Shown piece after piece: positions 1-7,633 of a stretch of DNA of 64,000 bases (within the stretch, counting starts at the first letter, position 1; each line of letters starts with the position of its first letter). The position numbers and the translations under genes were made by a program. Origin of the DNA: Gp6-AA40 sp032156805 (GTDB lineage: Bacteria > Acidobacteriota > Vicinamibacteria > Vicinamibacterales > UBA2999); NCBI GenBank assembly GCA_032156805.1, contig JALDXQ010000001.1, positions 99,153-163,152 of the forward strand, given 5' to 3'. Under the pieces are notes generated by a model. That model did not search any database. It was not told the origin of the DNA and saw only the letters and a program-made list of their open reading frames with translations.

Positions 1-68
1 GTGTCCAGTGGCTCTGCGGCGTCGTGACCGGCGTCGGCGAGCGCGTCCGTGAGCTTGGGCGGATTCAT
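1..68 (-). CDS. possible start of a gene running off the left edge
   Basis: An open frame starts with ATG at 68 and runs leftward out of the window with no stop. Its first residues read MNPPKLTDALADAGHDA. No clear ribosome binding site lies upstream and the visible part is too short to place in a family. It would be divergent from the next gene. This is only a weak candidate. Confidence 0.25.
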   Translation of the reverse strand, partial: MNPPKLTDALADAGHDAAEPLD

Positions 69-158
69 TTACCCGAAGGATAACGTGGAAATCCGTAGCC
101 GCGCCGTTGTCGTTTTATGAGATGCCGTGACAGATACGGGTTGGTCCAGGGGGCCCAG

Positions 159-482
159 GTGAACGACGAGAGCCTTTTGCGGGCGAGAGCCCGAGAAGTG
201 TTGGATGCCGGAATTCTGCCGAGACGCGCTCCCGACAAGCTGTGGGGCGGGTTCGCAACAGGCAACCCATGTGCTGTTTGCGGGGCTTTGACGAGTCGTG
301 GGGAGGTCGAGCTGGAACTGGAGTTCAACCGCGACGCCGAGGCGTGCCGAATCTTCCACGTTCATCCGCGCTGTTTTTCAGTTCTCAGTCTCGAGCTTCA
401 GCGTCTATTTGGGCCGACGGTCGATCCCGGAGCTCGGCAACCGGATGTCGACAAGGCCGGAGAGCGGCACGATCTGTCGTAA
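159..482 (+). CDS. small conserved protein with CxxC and HVH-x-x-C motifs
   Basis: A 107-residue soluble protein. It has an N-terminal helix followed by LPRRAPDKLWGG, then CAVCG, then FHVHPRC. From memory, short bacterial proteins with this layout (a PDxxWGG stretch, a CxxC pair and an HVHxxC ending) are common hypothetical proteins; the Cys/His pattern suggests a small metal site, which is inference. I chose the GTG at 159 because the conserved part begins there and a purine-rich CCAGGGGG lies just upstream; an ATG at 117 in the same frame is possible. It lies before the ECF sigma gene on the same strand, with a 76-base gap. Confidence 0.65.
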   Translation: MNDESLLRARAREVLDAGILPRRAPDKLWGGFATGNPCAVCGALTSRGEVELELEFNRDAEACRIFHVHPRCFSVLSLELQRLFGPTVDPGARQPDVDKAGERHDLS

Positions 483-546
483 CCCGTGCGTTTCCTGACG
501 TTGAGGTGCGCCGCATGGGTCCCCCCGCGCCCGAGGCCATAGGTGT

Positions 547-552
547 TATAAA
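547..552 (+). promoter_or_regulatory. possible -10 element of the sigma-factor gene
   Basis: TATAAA lies six bases before the GTG start of the ECF gene, so a transcript from it would be nearly leaderless. No convincing -35 box is visible. Weak call. Confidence 0.25.
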
Positions 553-558
553 GATCCC

Positions 559-1215
559 GTGGCCACGCATGAGGTGCGTCCGTTCGCGCCGGACGATGAG
601 CGTTCTCCTGGCACGCTGGGCGAGGTTCTTTATGCGAAATCGCAGAACATTCTGGTATCGGAAGCGGAGTGGGTCGCTCTTGTCCGATCCATCGCGGCAG
701 GCGATCAACGTGCTCTGCACGCGCTGTACGAACGGGCACATCGTGCCGTCTTCACACTGATCATGCGACTCACCGCCAACCGGGAGACCGCCGAGGAAGT
801 GACGCTGGATGTTTTCCATGACATCTGGCGTCGCGCGTCGCGCTACGACGAGGCTGACGGCACCGTCCTCGGGTGGATCATGAATCAGGCGCGATCCCGG
901 GCCATCGATCGTCTGCGATTCGAGCAACGGAAGAAGCGCGTACCGCCTGAAACCGGCGAGTCGCTGCTGGCGACCGATACGGCCGATCCCGGCGATCTCA
1001 TCGCGTTCAAGCAGCAGGGTCAGGCGCTCCGCAGCGCGCTGGCGGCCCTCACGCCTGACGAGCGAGATGCGATCGAGGCGGCGTACTTCTCCGAGCTGAC
1101 ATATGCCGAGGTTGCGGCGCGGTTGAACCAGCCGCTGGGGACGATCAAGACGAGAATCCGATCGGGATTGCACAAGCTCCGCCAGGCATTGGGCGATGGA
1201 TGGGGCAGGCCATGA
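559..1215 (+). CDS. ECF-type RNA polymerase sigma factor
   Basis: A 218-residue sigma-70 family factor. Region 2 (about residues 50-115) carries the promoter-melting segment with AEEVTLDVFHDIWRR. Region 4 (about 150-212) carries a helix-turn-helix ending in GTIKTRIRSGLHKLR. The factor would recruit RNA polymerase to a stress regulon. Its TGA stop overlaps the ATG of the next gene, a ChrR-like zinc/cupin protein, which is the usual partner arrangement for this kind of sigma factor. The GTG start at 559 gives an N-terminal extension of about 30 residues before the family core, so a later start is possible. The regulon cannot be told from this window. Confidence 0.93.
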   Translation: MATHEVRPFAPDDERSPGTLGEVLYAKSQNILVSEAEWVALVRSIAAGDQRALHALYERAHRAVFTLIMRLTANRETAEEVTLDVFHDIWRRASRYDEADGTVLGWIMNQARSRAIDRLRFEQRKKRVPPETGESLLATDTADPGDLIAFKQQGQALRSALAALTPDERDAIEAAYFSELTYAEVAARLNQPLGTIKTRIRSGLHKLRQALGDGWGRP

Positions 1216-1793
1216 GCTCGACCCTCGACAACAACCTGTGCAGTCACACGACGCAGATATCCGCGTACGTGATGCAGACGCTTCCTCCCGGCGAAGCAAA
1301 TGCCGTCGAGGCCCACATCGCGTCGTGCTCGCACTGCCAGCACGAACTCGAGCTGTTGCGTCCCATTGCCGACAGCTTTCTGTTCTGGCCTGTTGACGTC
1401 CTGCGACCGCGGGCATCGCTGCAAGAGCGGCTCGCGCATCGCATCTCGGGGGACACGGGCGGAAGTCCCGTCCTGCCGCCACGGCAATGGGACGAGCCGG
1501 CATGGGAAGAAGTCGCGCCGGGAATCTTCTGCAAGCTGTTGGCAACCGATACTGAGAGGCATCGTGTGAGCATGCTGGTGCGGCTCGCGCCAGGCGTCGA
1601 GTATCCTCCTCACACCCACGCAGGGCTCGAAGAATTGTTCCTCCTCGACGGCGAGCTCTGGATCGACGAGCGCAAGCTCTATCCGGGAGAGTACAACCGG
1701 GCGGAAGCCCCCTCCGGCGACAAACGAGTGTGGAGCGAGACCGGCTGCACCTGCGTTCTGATCACCAGCACTCGTGACATTCTCCAGACGTGA
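1212..1793 (+). CDS. ChrR-like anti-sigma factor (zinc finger plus cupin)
   Basis: A 193-residue cytoplasmic protein with two parts. Residues about 15-50 form a ZAS-type zinc-binding anti-sigma domain with HIASCSHC (HxxxCxxC). Residues about 95-185 form a ChrR-type cupin with HTHAGLEELFLLDGE, the metal-binding histidine/glutamate motif. In characterised ChrR proteins the first domain holds the sigma factor and the cupin senses singlet oxygen or organic peroxides; the same role here is inferred. The ATG at 1212 overlaps the sigma stop (ATGA), so the two are translated together. An in-frame ATG 12 bases earlier is less likely. Confidence 0.9.
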   Translation: MSSTLDNNLCSHTTQISAYVMQTLPPGEANAVEAHIASCSHCQHELELLRPIADSFLFWPVDVLRPRASLQERLAHRISGDTGGSPVLPPRQWDEPAWEEVAPGIFCKLLATDTERHRVSMLVRLAPGVEYPPHTHAGLEELFLLDGELWIDERKLYPGEYNRAEAPSGDKRVWSETGCTCVLITSTRDILQT

Positions 1794-1912
1794 GCTCTTC
1801 TGGCGAACGACGCGCATGCCAACCGCATGAATCTCGCAGGTCACGCAGTCCGATCGACTTGACCGTCACGCAGCCGGGAGCCCCGCCGACCTAAACGTGG
1901 AACAATGGCACC

Positions 1913-3304
1913 GTGCGGGTCCTGTTGATTTCCACGTACGACCTCGGGCGGCAACCCCTCGGCCTGGCGTCACCGGCGGCATGGCTGCGAAACGAGGGCT
2001 TCGAGGTGGACTGCGTGGACGCGTCCCGCGAAACACTGAACGATTCGCTGGTCAGCGGCGCCGGCCTCATTGCGTTCTACCTGCCGATGCACACGGCGAC
2101 GCGACTGGCCGCTCCTCTGATCGCGCGTGCCAGGGGCGTGAATCCGGCAGCGCGTCTGGCCGCGTACGGGTTGTACGCGCCGCTCAACGCAGCGTGGCTC
2201 GGCGAGCAAGGTGTTGCGGTCCTCGGGGCTGATGCGGAAGCCGACCTCATGCAACTTGCCAAAGGCAGCGAGCCGAGAGCCGAGAGCCCGGAGCCCCACG
2301 TCGAACGCCCGGCTCGCAAGCGCCCGCAATTCATTGCGCCCGATCGCTCGACGTTGCTGCCGCTGTCGCGGTACGCCGCGCTGCAGATGCCCGATGGCAC
2401 TCGTCGCGTCGTCGGATCGACCGATGCTACGCGCGGCTGCAAGCACCTCTGCCGGCATTGTCCGATCGTGCCGGTCTACGGCGGTGTCTTTCGAGCCATT
2501 CCTCTCGATGTCGTGATTGCCGATGTGCGATCGCAGGTCGCGGCGGGCGCGCAGCACATCTCGTTCGGCGATCCCGACTTCTTCAACGGACCCACTCACG
2601 CTCGTCGGCTCGTGGAGGCCGTTGCGAAGGAGTTCCCGGGCCTGACCTACGACGTGACGATCAAGGTCGAGCACATCCTGCGGCACGTCGAGATGCTCGG
2701 CCTCCTGCGGGAGACCGGATGCCTGATGATCACGAGCGCAGTGGAGTCGGTCGACGATGACGTGCTGTTGAAGCTGCGCAAGGGACACACGCGATTCGAT
2801 TTCATCGACGCCGTCAGGGCGTGCCGGCAGGCAGGTGTCGCACTGACGCCCACCTTCGTCCCGTTCACGCCGTGGACGACGACCGACGGATACGTCGATC
2901 TGCTCGAACAGATCCGCACGCTCGAGTTGACCGAGAGCGTCGCCCCCATTCAGCTGGCGATTCGCCTGCTGGTGACCGCTGAATCGAAGCTGCTGGAGTT
3001 GCCCGAGGTCCGGAGTCTGGTCGAGCCGTTCGAACCACAGTCGCTCACCTACCCGTGGCGTCACCCGGATGCGCGTGTCGATGATCTGCAGCGTGCGGTG
3101 ATGCAGGTCGTCTCCGCAACCAGTGGCTCGCGTAGCGAGACTTTCGATCGCATCTGGTCGTTGGCGACAGGGGCGAAGGGGGTCAGACCCCTTGATCTGG
3201 ATCGACTCAAAGGGTCTGACCCCTTTCGCCATTCACAGCCCTACCTGACCGAAGGGTGGTATTGCTGCGCGGAGCCGGGTCCCGAACAACTCGACGTGGT
3301 GTGA
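1913..3304 (+). CDS. B12-binding-like radical SAM protein with CCAEP tail
   Basis: A 463-residue protein. Residues 1-110 look like a cobalamin-binding-type Rossmann domain without an obvious DxHxxG cobalt-ligand motif. About residue 170 is the radical SAM signature CKHLCRHC (CxxxCxxC), followed by a TIM-barrel part. The C-terminus reads WYCCAEPGP, matching the radical SAM family named for its CUAEP/CCAEP tail; here both tail positions are ordinary TGC cysteine codons. The substrate is unknown. It overlaps the downstream ATP-grasp gene (GTGA), so the two probably act together on a small molecule or peptide. Two repeat units are carried in frame: one in the linker after the N-terminal domain and one just before the tail. 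Confidence 0.9.
   Translation: MRVLLISTYDLGRQPLGLASPAAWLRNEGFEVDCVDASRETLNDSLVSGAGLIAFYLPMHTATRLAAPLIARARGVNPAARLAAYGLYAPLNAAWLGEQGVAVLGADAEADLMQLAKGSEPRAESPEPHVERPARKRPQFIAPDRSTLLPLSRYAALQMPDGTRRVVGSTDATRGCKHLCRHCPIVPVYGGVFRAIPLDVVIADVRSQVAAGAQHISFGDPDFFNGPTHARRLVEAVAKEFPGLTYDVTIKVEHILRHVEMLGLLRETGCLMITSAVESVDDDVLLKLRKGHTRFDFIDAVRACRQAGVALTPTFVPFTPWTTTDGYVDLLEQIRTLELTESVAPIQLAIRLLVTAESKLLELPEVRSLVEPFEPQSLTYPWRHPDARVDDLQRAVMQVVSATSGSRSETFDRIWSLATGAKGVRPLDLDRLKGSDPFRHSQPYLTEGWYCCAEPGPEQLDVV
2265..2298 (+). repeat. in-frame heptamer repeat inside the radical SAM gene
   Basis: About five degenerate 7-base units built on GCCGAGA. They encode the Ser/Glu/Pro-rich linker KGSEPRAESPEPH between the N-terminal domain and the radical SAM core. 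The unit is the same kind as intergenic arrays near 28,740 and 38,450, so this looks like an intergenic repeat that entered a gene without breaking the frame. Confidence 0.7.
3172..3230 (+). repeat. palindromic element inserted in frame
   Basis: Two arms of about 22 bases (3172-3193 and 3209-3230), almost exact reverse complements centred on GGGTCAGACCC and its complement, are separated by 15 bases. The element sits in frame near the end of the radical SAM gene and encodes a basic/acidic stretch before the CCAEP tail. It resembles in outline the coding-region palindromic elements known from Rickettsia. Confidence 0.75.
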
Positions 3305-4563
3305 AACGCGTTCTCCTCCTCGCAACGACGACGGGATATCAGATCCGATCCTTTGGCGAGGCCGCCGATCGCCTTGGCGTCCGGCTGGTCTTTGCCAGCG
3401 ACCGCTGCGATCGGCTCGAGGATCCCTGGTGGGATGCTGCGATCCCGATACGCTTTCACGAGACGTCACGAGCGCTCGACGCTGTGATCGTGGCCTGCCG
3501 TGGGCAACAAGTATCGGGAGTGCTGGCCGTGGGAGATCGTCCCACCGTTCTTGCCGCGCACGTGGCCGAGGCGTTGGGCCTTCCGGGAAACCCACCGGCC
3601 GCGGCCGAAGCGAGTCGCAACAAGGTGGCCACCCGTCGCGCGTTTGCGGCTGCCGGTCTGCCGGTTCCTGACTTCCGCGTGTTTCCTCTTTCGGAGCGTC
3701 AGCCGGATCTTCCGTCGACGGGATACCCGGTCGTCGTCAAACCGCTGGCGCTCTCCGGAAGTCAAGGCGTGATTCGCGCCGACGATGATACGGCACTCGC
3801 GCAGGCCATCGCGCGAGTGAGGCGATTGCTTCAGACGACTGACGTCGCCATCGAGCGTGACGGTGCCCACCAATTCCTATTGATCGAGCAATTCATTCCC
3901 GGGCGCGAGTACGCCGTCGAAGGCGTGCTGACCGACGGTGCCTTTCAGGTCTTTACAATTTTCGACAAGCCCGATCCGCTCGACGGACCATTCTTCGAAG
4001 AGACGATTTATGTCAGACCCTCACGCGCCGCAGAGACGATGCAGCGCGCGATCGTCGATGCGGTGTCGCGTGCGACGGCCGCTCTCGGACTTCGTCACGG
4101 TCCTGTGCATGCGGAGTGTCGTGTGCACGGTGCGGAGATTTACGTGCTCGAAGTCGCCGCTCGTCCCATCGGCGGCCTCTGCTCGAAGGCCATTCGATTC
4201 ATTGGCCCGGACGAAACATTGGCCACTCTCGAGGAGGTGCTCCTGCGGCATGCGCTCGGTGAGCCGGTCGATGCATTCACGGTCGTCGGCGATGCCACGG
4301 GTGTGATGATGATTCCGATTCCGCGCCGTGGCGTCTATCGCGGGGTTCGCGGATTGGAGGAGGCGAGGCGAGTCACAGCGATCGATGATGTGACGATTAC
4401 GGCGAAGCCGGATGTCACGCTGGTACCGCTGCCCGAAGGCCGAAGCTATCTGGGGTTCGTTTTTGCGACGGCCGCCACAGCGGCCCTGGCGGAGCAGGCA
4501 CTCCGCGACGCTCACCGCAGGCTCGAGTTCAACATCGAACGCGAGGTCCCCCTGGTTGGGTAG
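3301..4563 (+). CDS. ATP-grasp ligase paired with the radical SAM gene
   Basis: A 420-residue ATP-grasp protein. An N-terminal Rossmann-like part (about 1-95) is followed by the ATP-grasp fold (about 105-310) with GYPVVVKPLALSGSQGV, LIEQFIPGREYAVEG and the magnesium-site region ending in YVLEVAARPIGG. The C-terminal 90 residues look like the accessory domain of carboxylate-amine ligases. Enzymes of this fold join a carboxylate to an amine or thiol through an acyl phosphate. The GTG at 3301 overlaps the upstream stop (GTGA), so I chose it over the upstream in-frame start at 3256. The substrate is unknown. Confidence 0.9.
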   Translation: MKRVLLLATTTGYQIRSFGEAADRLGVRLVFASDRCDRLEDPWWDAAIPIRFHETSRALDAVIVACRGQQVSGVLAVGDRPTVLAAHVAEALGLPGNPPAAAEASRNKVATRRAFAAAGLPVPDFRVFPLSERQPDLPSTGYPVVVKPLALSGSQGVIRADDDTALAQAIARVRRLLQTTDVAIERDGAHQFLLIEQFIPGREYAVEGVLTDGAFQVFTIFDKPDPLDGPFFEETIYVRPSRAAETMQRAIVDAVSRATAALGLRHGPVHAECRVHGAEIYVLEVAARPIGGLCSKAIRFIGPDETLATLEEVLLRHALGEPVDAFTVVGDATGVMMIPIPRRGVYRGVRGLEEARRVTAIDDVTITAKPDVTLVPLPEGRSYLGFVFATAATAALAEQALRDAHRRLEFNIEREVPLVG

Positions 4564-4631
4564 CACTAAGGTCTGATTGCGGCCCCGGCGCATCAGGCCT
4601 CACCCTTTGTACCGATTTGGCGGCCATGGCG

Positions 4632-4967
4632 TTACTTAGTCTGCTGTGGCACGTATCCAGGCGGAAGCGCGGCACTCGCACCGAAGAAGAAATCTTCCAT
4701 GTGACGGCCGATCAACTCTTGCGCCTCTTTCTGCCATGGCATCAAGCGGTATTCGTTCAGAATCATTTTCTGGCGGTCTTCCCACAGCTTCCACGCCTGT
4801 GCGGAGACGTTCTCGAAGATGCGCTGTCCCAGCTCGCCTGGCCAGGGGGGCGCGTCGAGCCCCGGCAGCGACTTCTGGAACTTCACACAGTTCACCATTC
4901 GACCGCTCTGATTGCTTACTGGCGGCTGGTTCTGTCCTGGCGGTGCACAATCGTCCATGCCCTGCAT
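4632..4967 (-). CDS. yggX: YggX-type Fe(II) trafficking / oxidative damage protein
   Basis: A 111-residue protein whose core (from about residue 9) matches the YggX family from end to end: MVNCVKFQKSLPGLD, then PGELGQRIFENVS, then a helix ending INEYRL. YggX proteins help keep iron-sulfur clusters intact and buffer labile iron in the cytoplasm. The start at 4967 is preceded by GAGGGGAGG at good spacing; the core could also start at the inner ATG. The 25-residue N-terminal extension with Gln/Pro is unusual, and about 20 residues longer than usual. It is convergent with the ATP-grasp gene. Confidence 0.9.
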   Translation of the reverse strand: MQGMDDCAPPGQNQPPVSNQSGRMVNCVKFQKSLPGLDAPPWPGELGQRIFENVSAQAWKLWEDRQKMILNEYRLMPWQKEAQELIGRHMEDFFFGASAALPPGYVPQQTK

Positions 4968-5256
4968 GTTACCTCCCCTCGCGGCAATCGTGTCTGCCCA
5001 GGCGGAAGGCATGGGGGGTTTTCCTGAGGCCGATACGATTTACACGGCCAATCGGGCGCAGTGTTGGATTCCGCATCACCGTGTGCGGTGACCAAAGCGC
5101 GATGGACCGCACTACGCCTGTGCTCAACCGCACGACTCGGAGCCCTCGACCGCTGGCACATACCTTGAAGTTCGGTTTCCCATACGCGAGGTTGTCTCAT
5201 TTGAGGAGGGGACCTCACGACCGAACACCATGTTGTTGAACGACCAGGAGGGTACC

Positions 5257-5520
5257 GTGGACGGAACACGCAAGGAACGTCGAGGATTCGCTTCGATGAG
5301 CCGAGAGAAGCAGCGTGAGATAGCCAGCAAAGGCGGACGTGCCGCCCACGAGAAGGGAACTGCGCACGAATGGACGCCTGATGAAGCTCGCGCTGCGGGT
5401 CGAAAAGGTGGACAGAGCAGCCGAGGGGGACGCGGAAGGCTAGTGCCAATTTCGCCCCCGGAGGTGCATAATTTACAAGCGGCGCCTGGCACCGGCCGGG
5501 AGCCTGGCCGCGCGGACTAA
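5257..5520 (+). CDS. KGG-repeat general stress protein
   Basis: An 87-residue, highly charged protein with GFASMSREKQREIASKGG followed by a second GRKGG unit. This is the KGG motif of YciG-like stress proteins, which are small, hydrophilic and often induced in stationary phase. The GTG at 5257 has GGAGGG five bases upstream, which decides the start. The C-terminal 25 residues are low-complexity and outside the family core. The 289 bases upstream hold no gene that I can support. Confidence 0.85.
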   Translation: MDGTRKERRGFASMSREKQREIASKGGRAAHEKGTAHEWTPDEARAAGRKGGQSSRGGRGRLVPISPPEVHNLQAAPGTGREPGRAD

Positions 5521-5568
5521 TCTAGCCGCGCGTGTCGTACGTCGTCGCCGGATAAAGAGGGACGTCTG

Positions 5569-7305
5569 TTGCGTACGTTATTGAGGGTGTGCCTTCTGGT
5601 AACGTTCTCTGTTGGGGTGGCGTCTGCCCAAGCGCCCGCCCCACAGAATCCTAGCTCTCAGGCGCCGCAAGGCGAGCTTGTCCTGCAGGGTGATACCACG
5701 CCACGCCCGGCGTTACCGACTTACTTCGGCGACACCGGGTTCTGGTTTGTACCGACCGCCGAGACGCTTCCATCTGGCAAGCTCTCCTTCAGTGTGTATC
5801 GCGCGAACTTCGATCGAAAACAGGGGCTGACCGACGTCGGTGAATTCGGAATCACTGGCGCCGTCGGTCTCGGTCGAACAGAGTTGTTCATGTCGTGGCG
5901 GGTTGGACGCTTCCAACGAAACCTCGACCCGATATTCACTCCGACCGATAGCGAGTTCGGCGGCGTCAACAACGAGTTCCCGTTCCAGCGCGATCATTGG
6001 TCCAAGACACTCGGCGAACCGGTTGTCATCGGCGCGAAGTTCGGTCTCCTCTCGCAATCGCGCGGAAACGGGATGAGCCTCGCGCCTCGCGTGATGCTCA
6101 AGTTTCCGAGTGGCGGAGCAACAGCGGCTAGTACGAAAGCGTATGCCGGCCGGATCGATCTGATTGCCAGTGCCGAGGCCGGGCGCCGCTTCGAGCTGTC
6201 CGGTCTGGTCGGATATACGGGACGCGGAAGCCCCGACGAGTTCGAGTTGTCGAGCGGCTTCAATTGGGGCGTGGGTGCTGGCTTCCCAAGCCGCTCGCCG
6301 TTGCGCGTGCTGCTCGAGTTCGAAGGGGAGGCCCCGACTGGCGACGACGTCACCGTGACCAGTCCGCCGCTTGTGGCGCTCGATGGCACCATCGCTCCGT
6401 TGGCGAGTGAGGTTTCCAACAACACCTCATTCAAGGCTGGATTGGTGTGGCAGGCGCGAAACGGATTCTTCCTGCACGGCGGAGCCAACTACAGCTTCGG
6501 AACCGGGACCCAGACGATTCGAGGCATCGAGTTCGAGCAAAACGCTTGGGGCTTTGATGCGCGCATCGGGTGGCATCCTGGCGTAACGCCCCCGAGGATG
6601 TGGGTGGCCCCGCCACCGCCGCCGCCGCCGCCGCCGCCACCTCCGCCGCCGCCGCCACCTCCGGCGCCCAAACCGCCACCACCGGCGAACCGCAACCCGA
6701 CGTTCAACGTGGCGGCCACGTGCACGCCGACGACGGTTCAGCCCGGTCAGACGGTCAAGGTGAGCAGCCAGGCGACCGATCCGGATGGCGATGCTGTGAC
6801 TTATCGCTGGACCGCGCCGTCGGGAACGTTCAATCCTGCTGACGCCGCCAACTCGACGTGGACGGCGCCGAATCAGCCGGGTAGCGTGACGCTGACGGTG
6901 ACGGCCTCAGACGGTCGCGGCGGGACGGCCACATCGAGCTGCACGGTCAACGTCGCGCAGCGCGAGGTGATCGCGTTCGAGGATGTGCACTTCGCGTTCG
7001 ACCGGTTCAACCTGTCGCCGGAAGCCGTGAAGATTCTCGACGACGCCGTGGCGAAGCTGCAGGCCAACCCCGACATCACAGTGACGATCGAGGGGCACAC
7101 CGACAGCATCGGCACGTCGGAATACAACCTCGCGCTCGGTGAACGCCGCGCGAACAGCGTCCGTGACTATCTGACGAAGCGCGGCATCGGAGCCGCCAGA
7201 ATGCGCACGGTCAGCTACGGCGAGGAACGTCCGATCGCCACCAACGACACGGCCGCAGGTCGCGCGATGAACCGTCGCGCCCATCTGCTGGTTGTGCTGC
7301 AGTAA
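5569..7305 (+). CDS. OmpA-family outer membrane protein with polyproline linker
   Basis: A 578-residue envelope protein. A signal peptide (about 1-20, ending ASAQA) is followed by a predicted beta-barrel rich in alternating strands (about 40-335). Next come a run of about 20 prolines, an Ig/PKD-like domain (about 375-460, with DPDGDAVTYRWTAPSG) and a C-terminal OmpA peptidoglycan-binding domain with GHTDSIGTSEYNLALGERRA. It would anchor the outer membrane to the cell wall. The start is a TTG with AGAGGGA upstream, which is rare but fits the signal peptide. Having a PKD-like module between barrel and OmpA domain is less common. Two hairpins follow the stop. Confidence 0.92.
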   Translation: MRTLLRVCLLVTFSVGVASAQAPAPQNPSSQAPQGELVLQGDTTPRPALPTYFGDTGFWFVPTAETLPSGKLSFSVYRANFDRKQGLTDVGEFGITGAVGLGRTELFMSWRVGRFQRNLDPIFTPTDSEFGGVNNEFPFQRDHWSKTLGEPVVIGAKFGLLSQSRGNGMSLAPRVMLKFPSGGATAASTKAYAGRIDLIASAEAGRRFELSGLVGYTGRGSPDEFELSSGFNWGVGAGFPSRSPLRVLLEFEGEAPTGDDVTVTSPPLVALDGTIAPLASEVSNNTSFKAGLVWQARNGFFLHGGANYSFGTGTQTIRGIEFEQNAWGFDARIGWHPGVTPPRMWVAPPPPPPPPPPPPPPPPPPAPKPPPPANRNPTFNVAATCTPTTVQPGQTVKVSSQATDPDGDAVTYRWTAPSGTFNPADAANSTWTAPNQPGSVTLTVTASDGRGGTATSSCTVNVAQREVIAFEDVHFAFDRFNLSPEAVKILDDAVAKLQANPDITVTIEGHTDSIGTSEYNLALGERRANSVRDYLTKRGIGAARMRTVSYGEERPIATNDTAAGRAMNRRAHLLVVLQ

Positions 7306-7312
7306 GAACAAT

Positions 7313-7379
7313 GCGGCGGGTCTGAAGGCCCGCCGCTACTCTGAGACGCAGGGCGGGTCTGCTTTGTAGACCCGCCTTT
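7313..7379 (+). terminator. double hairpin after the OmpA-like gene
   Basis: The first hairpin pairs GCGGCGGG with CCCGCCGC (7313-7336). The second pairs GGCGGGTCT with AGACCCGCC (7352-7376) and is followed by TTTCGTTT. It can act as a terminator between convergent genes. The GGCGGGTCT arm also occurs near 23,650 and 44,870, so it is a repeat family as well. Confidence 0.55.
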
Positions 7380-7399
7380 CGTTTGTACGCGGCCTGAAG

Positions 7400-7500
7400 A
7401 TCCGTCTCTGTCAACTCCCAAGTCCCAACCCCCGACTCCAAAGCTCCGAGCTACCTCATTGCCTTGGGGAGTTGGAAGTTGGAGATTGGGCGTTGACGAT
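7400..7500. repeat. two-armed heptamer repeat array
   Basis: The left arm repeats CAACTCC-like 7-mers and the right arm repeats the complementary GGAGTTG, GAAGTTG and GAGATTG units, so the whole can fold as an imperfect hairpin. It lies between convergent genes. The rest of this 328-base gap (to 7633) holds a second, weaker set of CCGAGGC-like units near 7545 and no gene. Confidence 0.65.
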
Positions 7501-7633
7501 TTTCCAGCTGTCTCTATAGCTTTCACCTTCTACGACACACCGAGGCAGTGAGGCACCGAGGGCATTTTCGCGACTTTTCTCATTGCCTCTGTGCCCGCGC
7601 GACATCGAAGTGAAACGCGCGCCAGCCTAGAAA

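Noticed and set aside
385..1545. 386-residue open frame on the minus strand
   Set aside because: Antisense to the sigma/anti-sigma pair, whose own products have clear domains.
3270..3290. Selenocysteine in the radical SAM tail
   Set aside because: Both tail positions are TGC; there is no in-frame TGA before the real stop.
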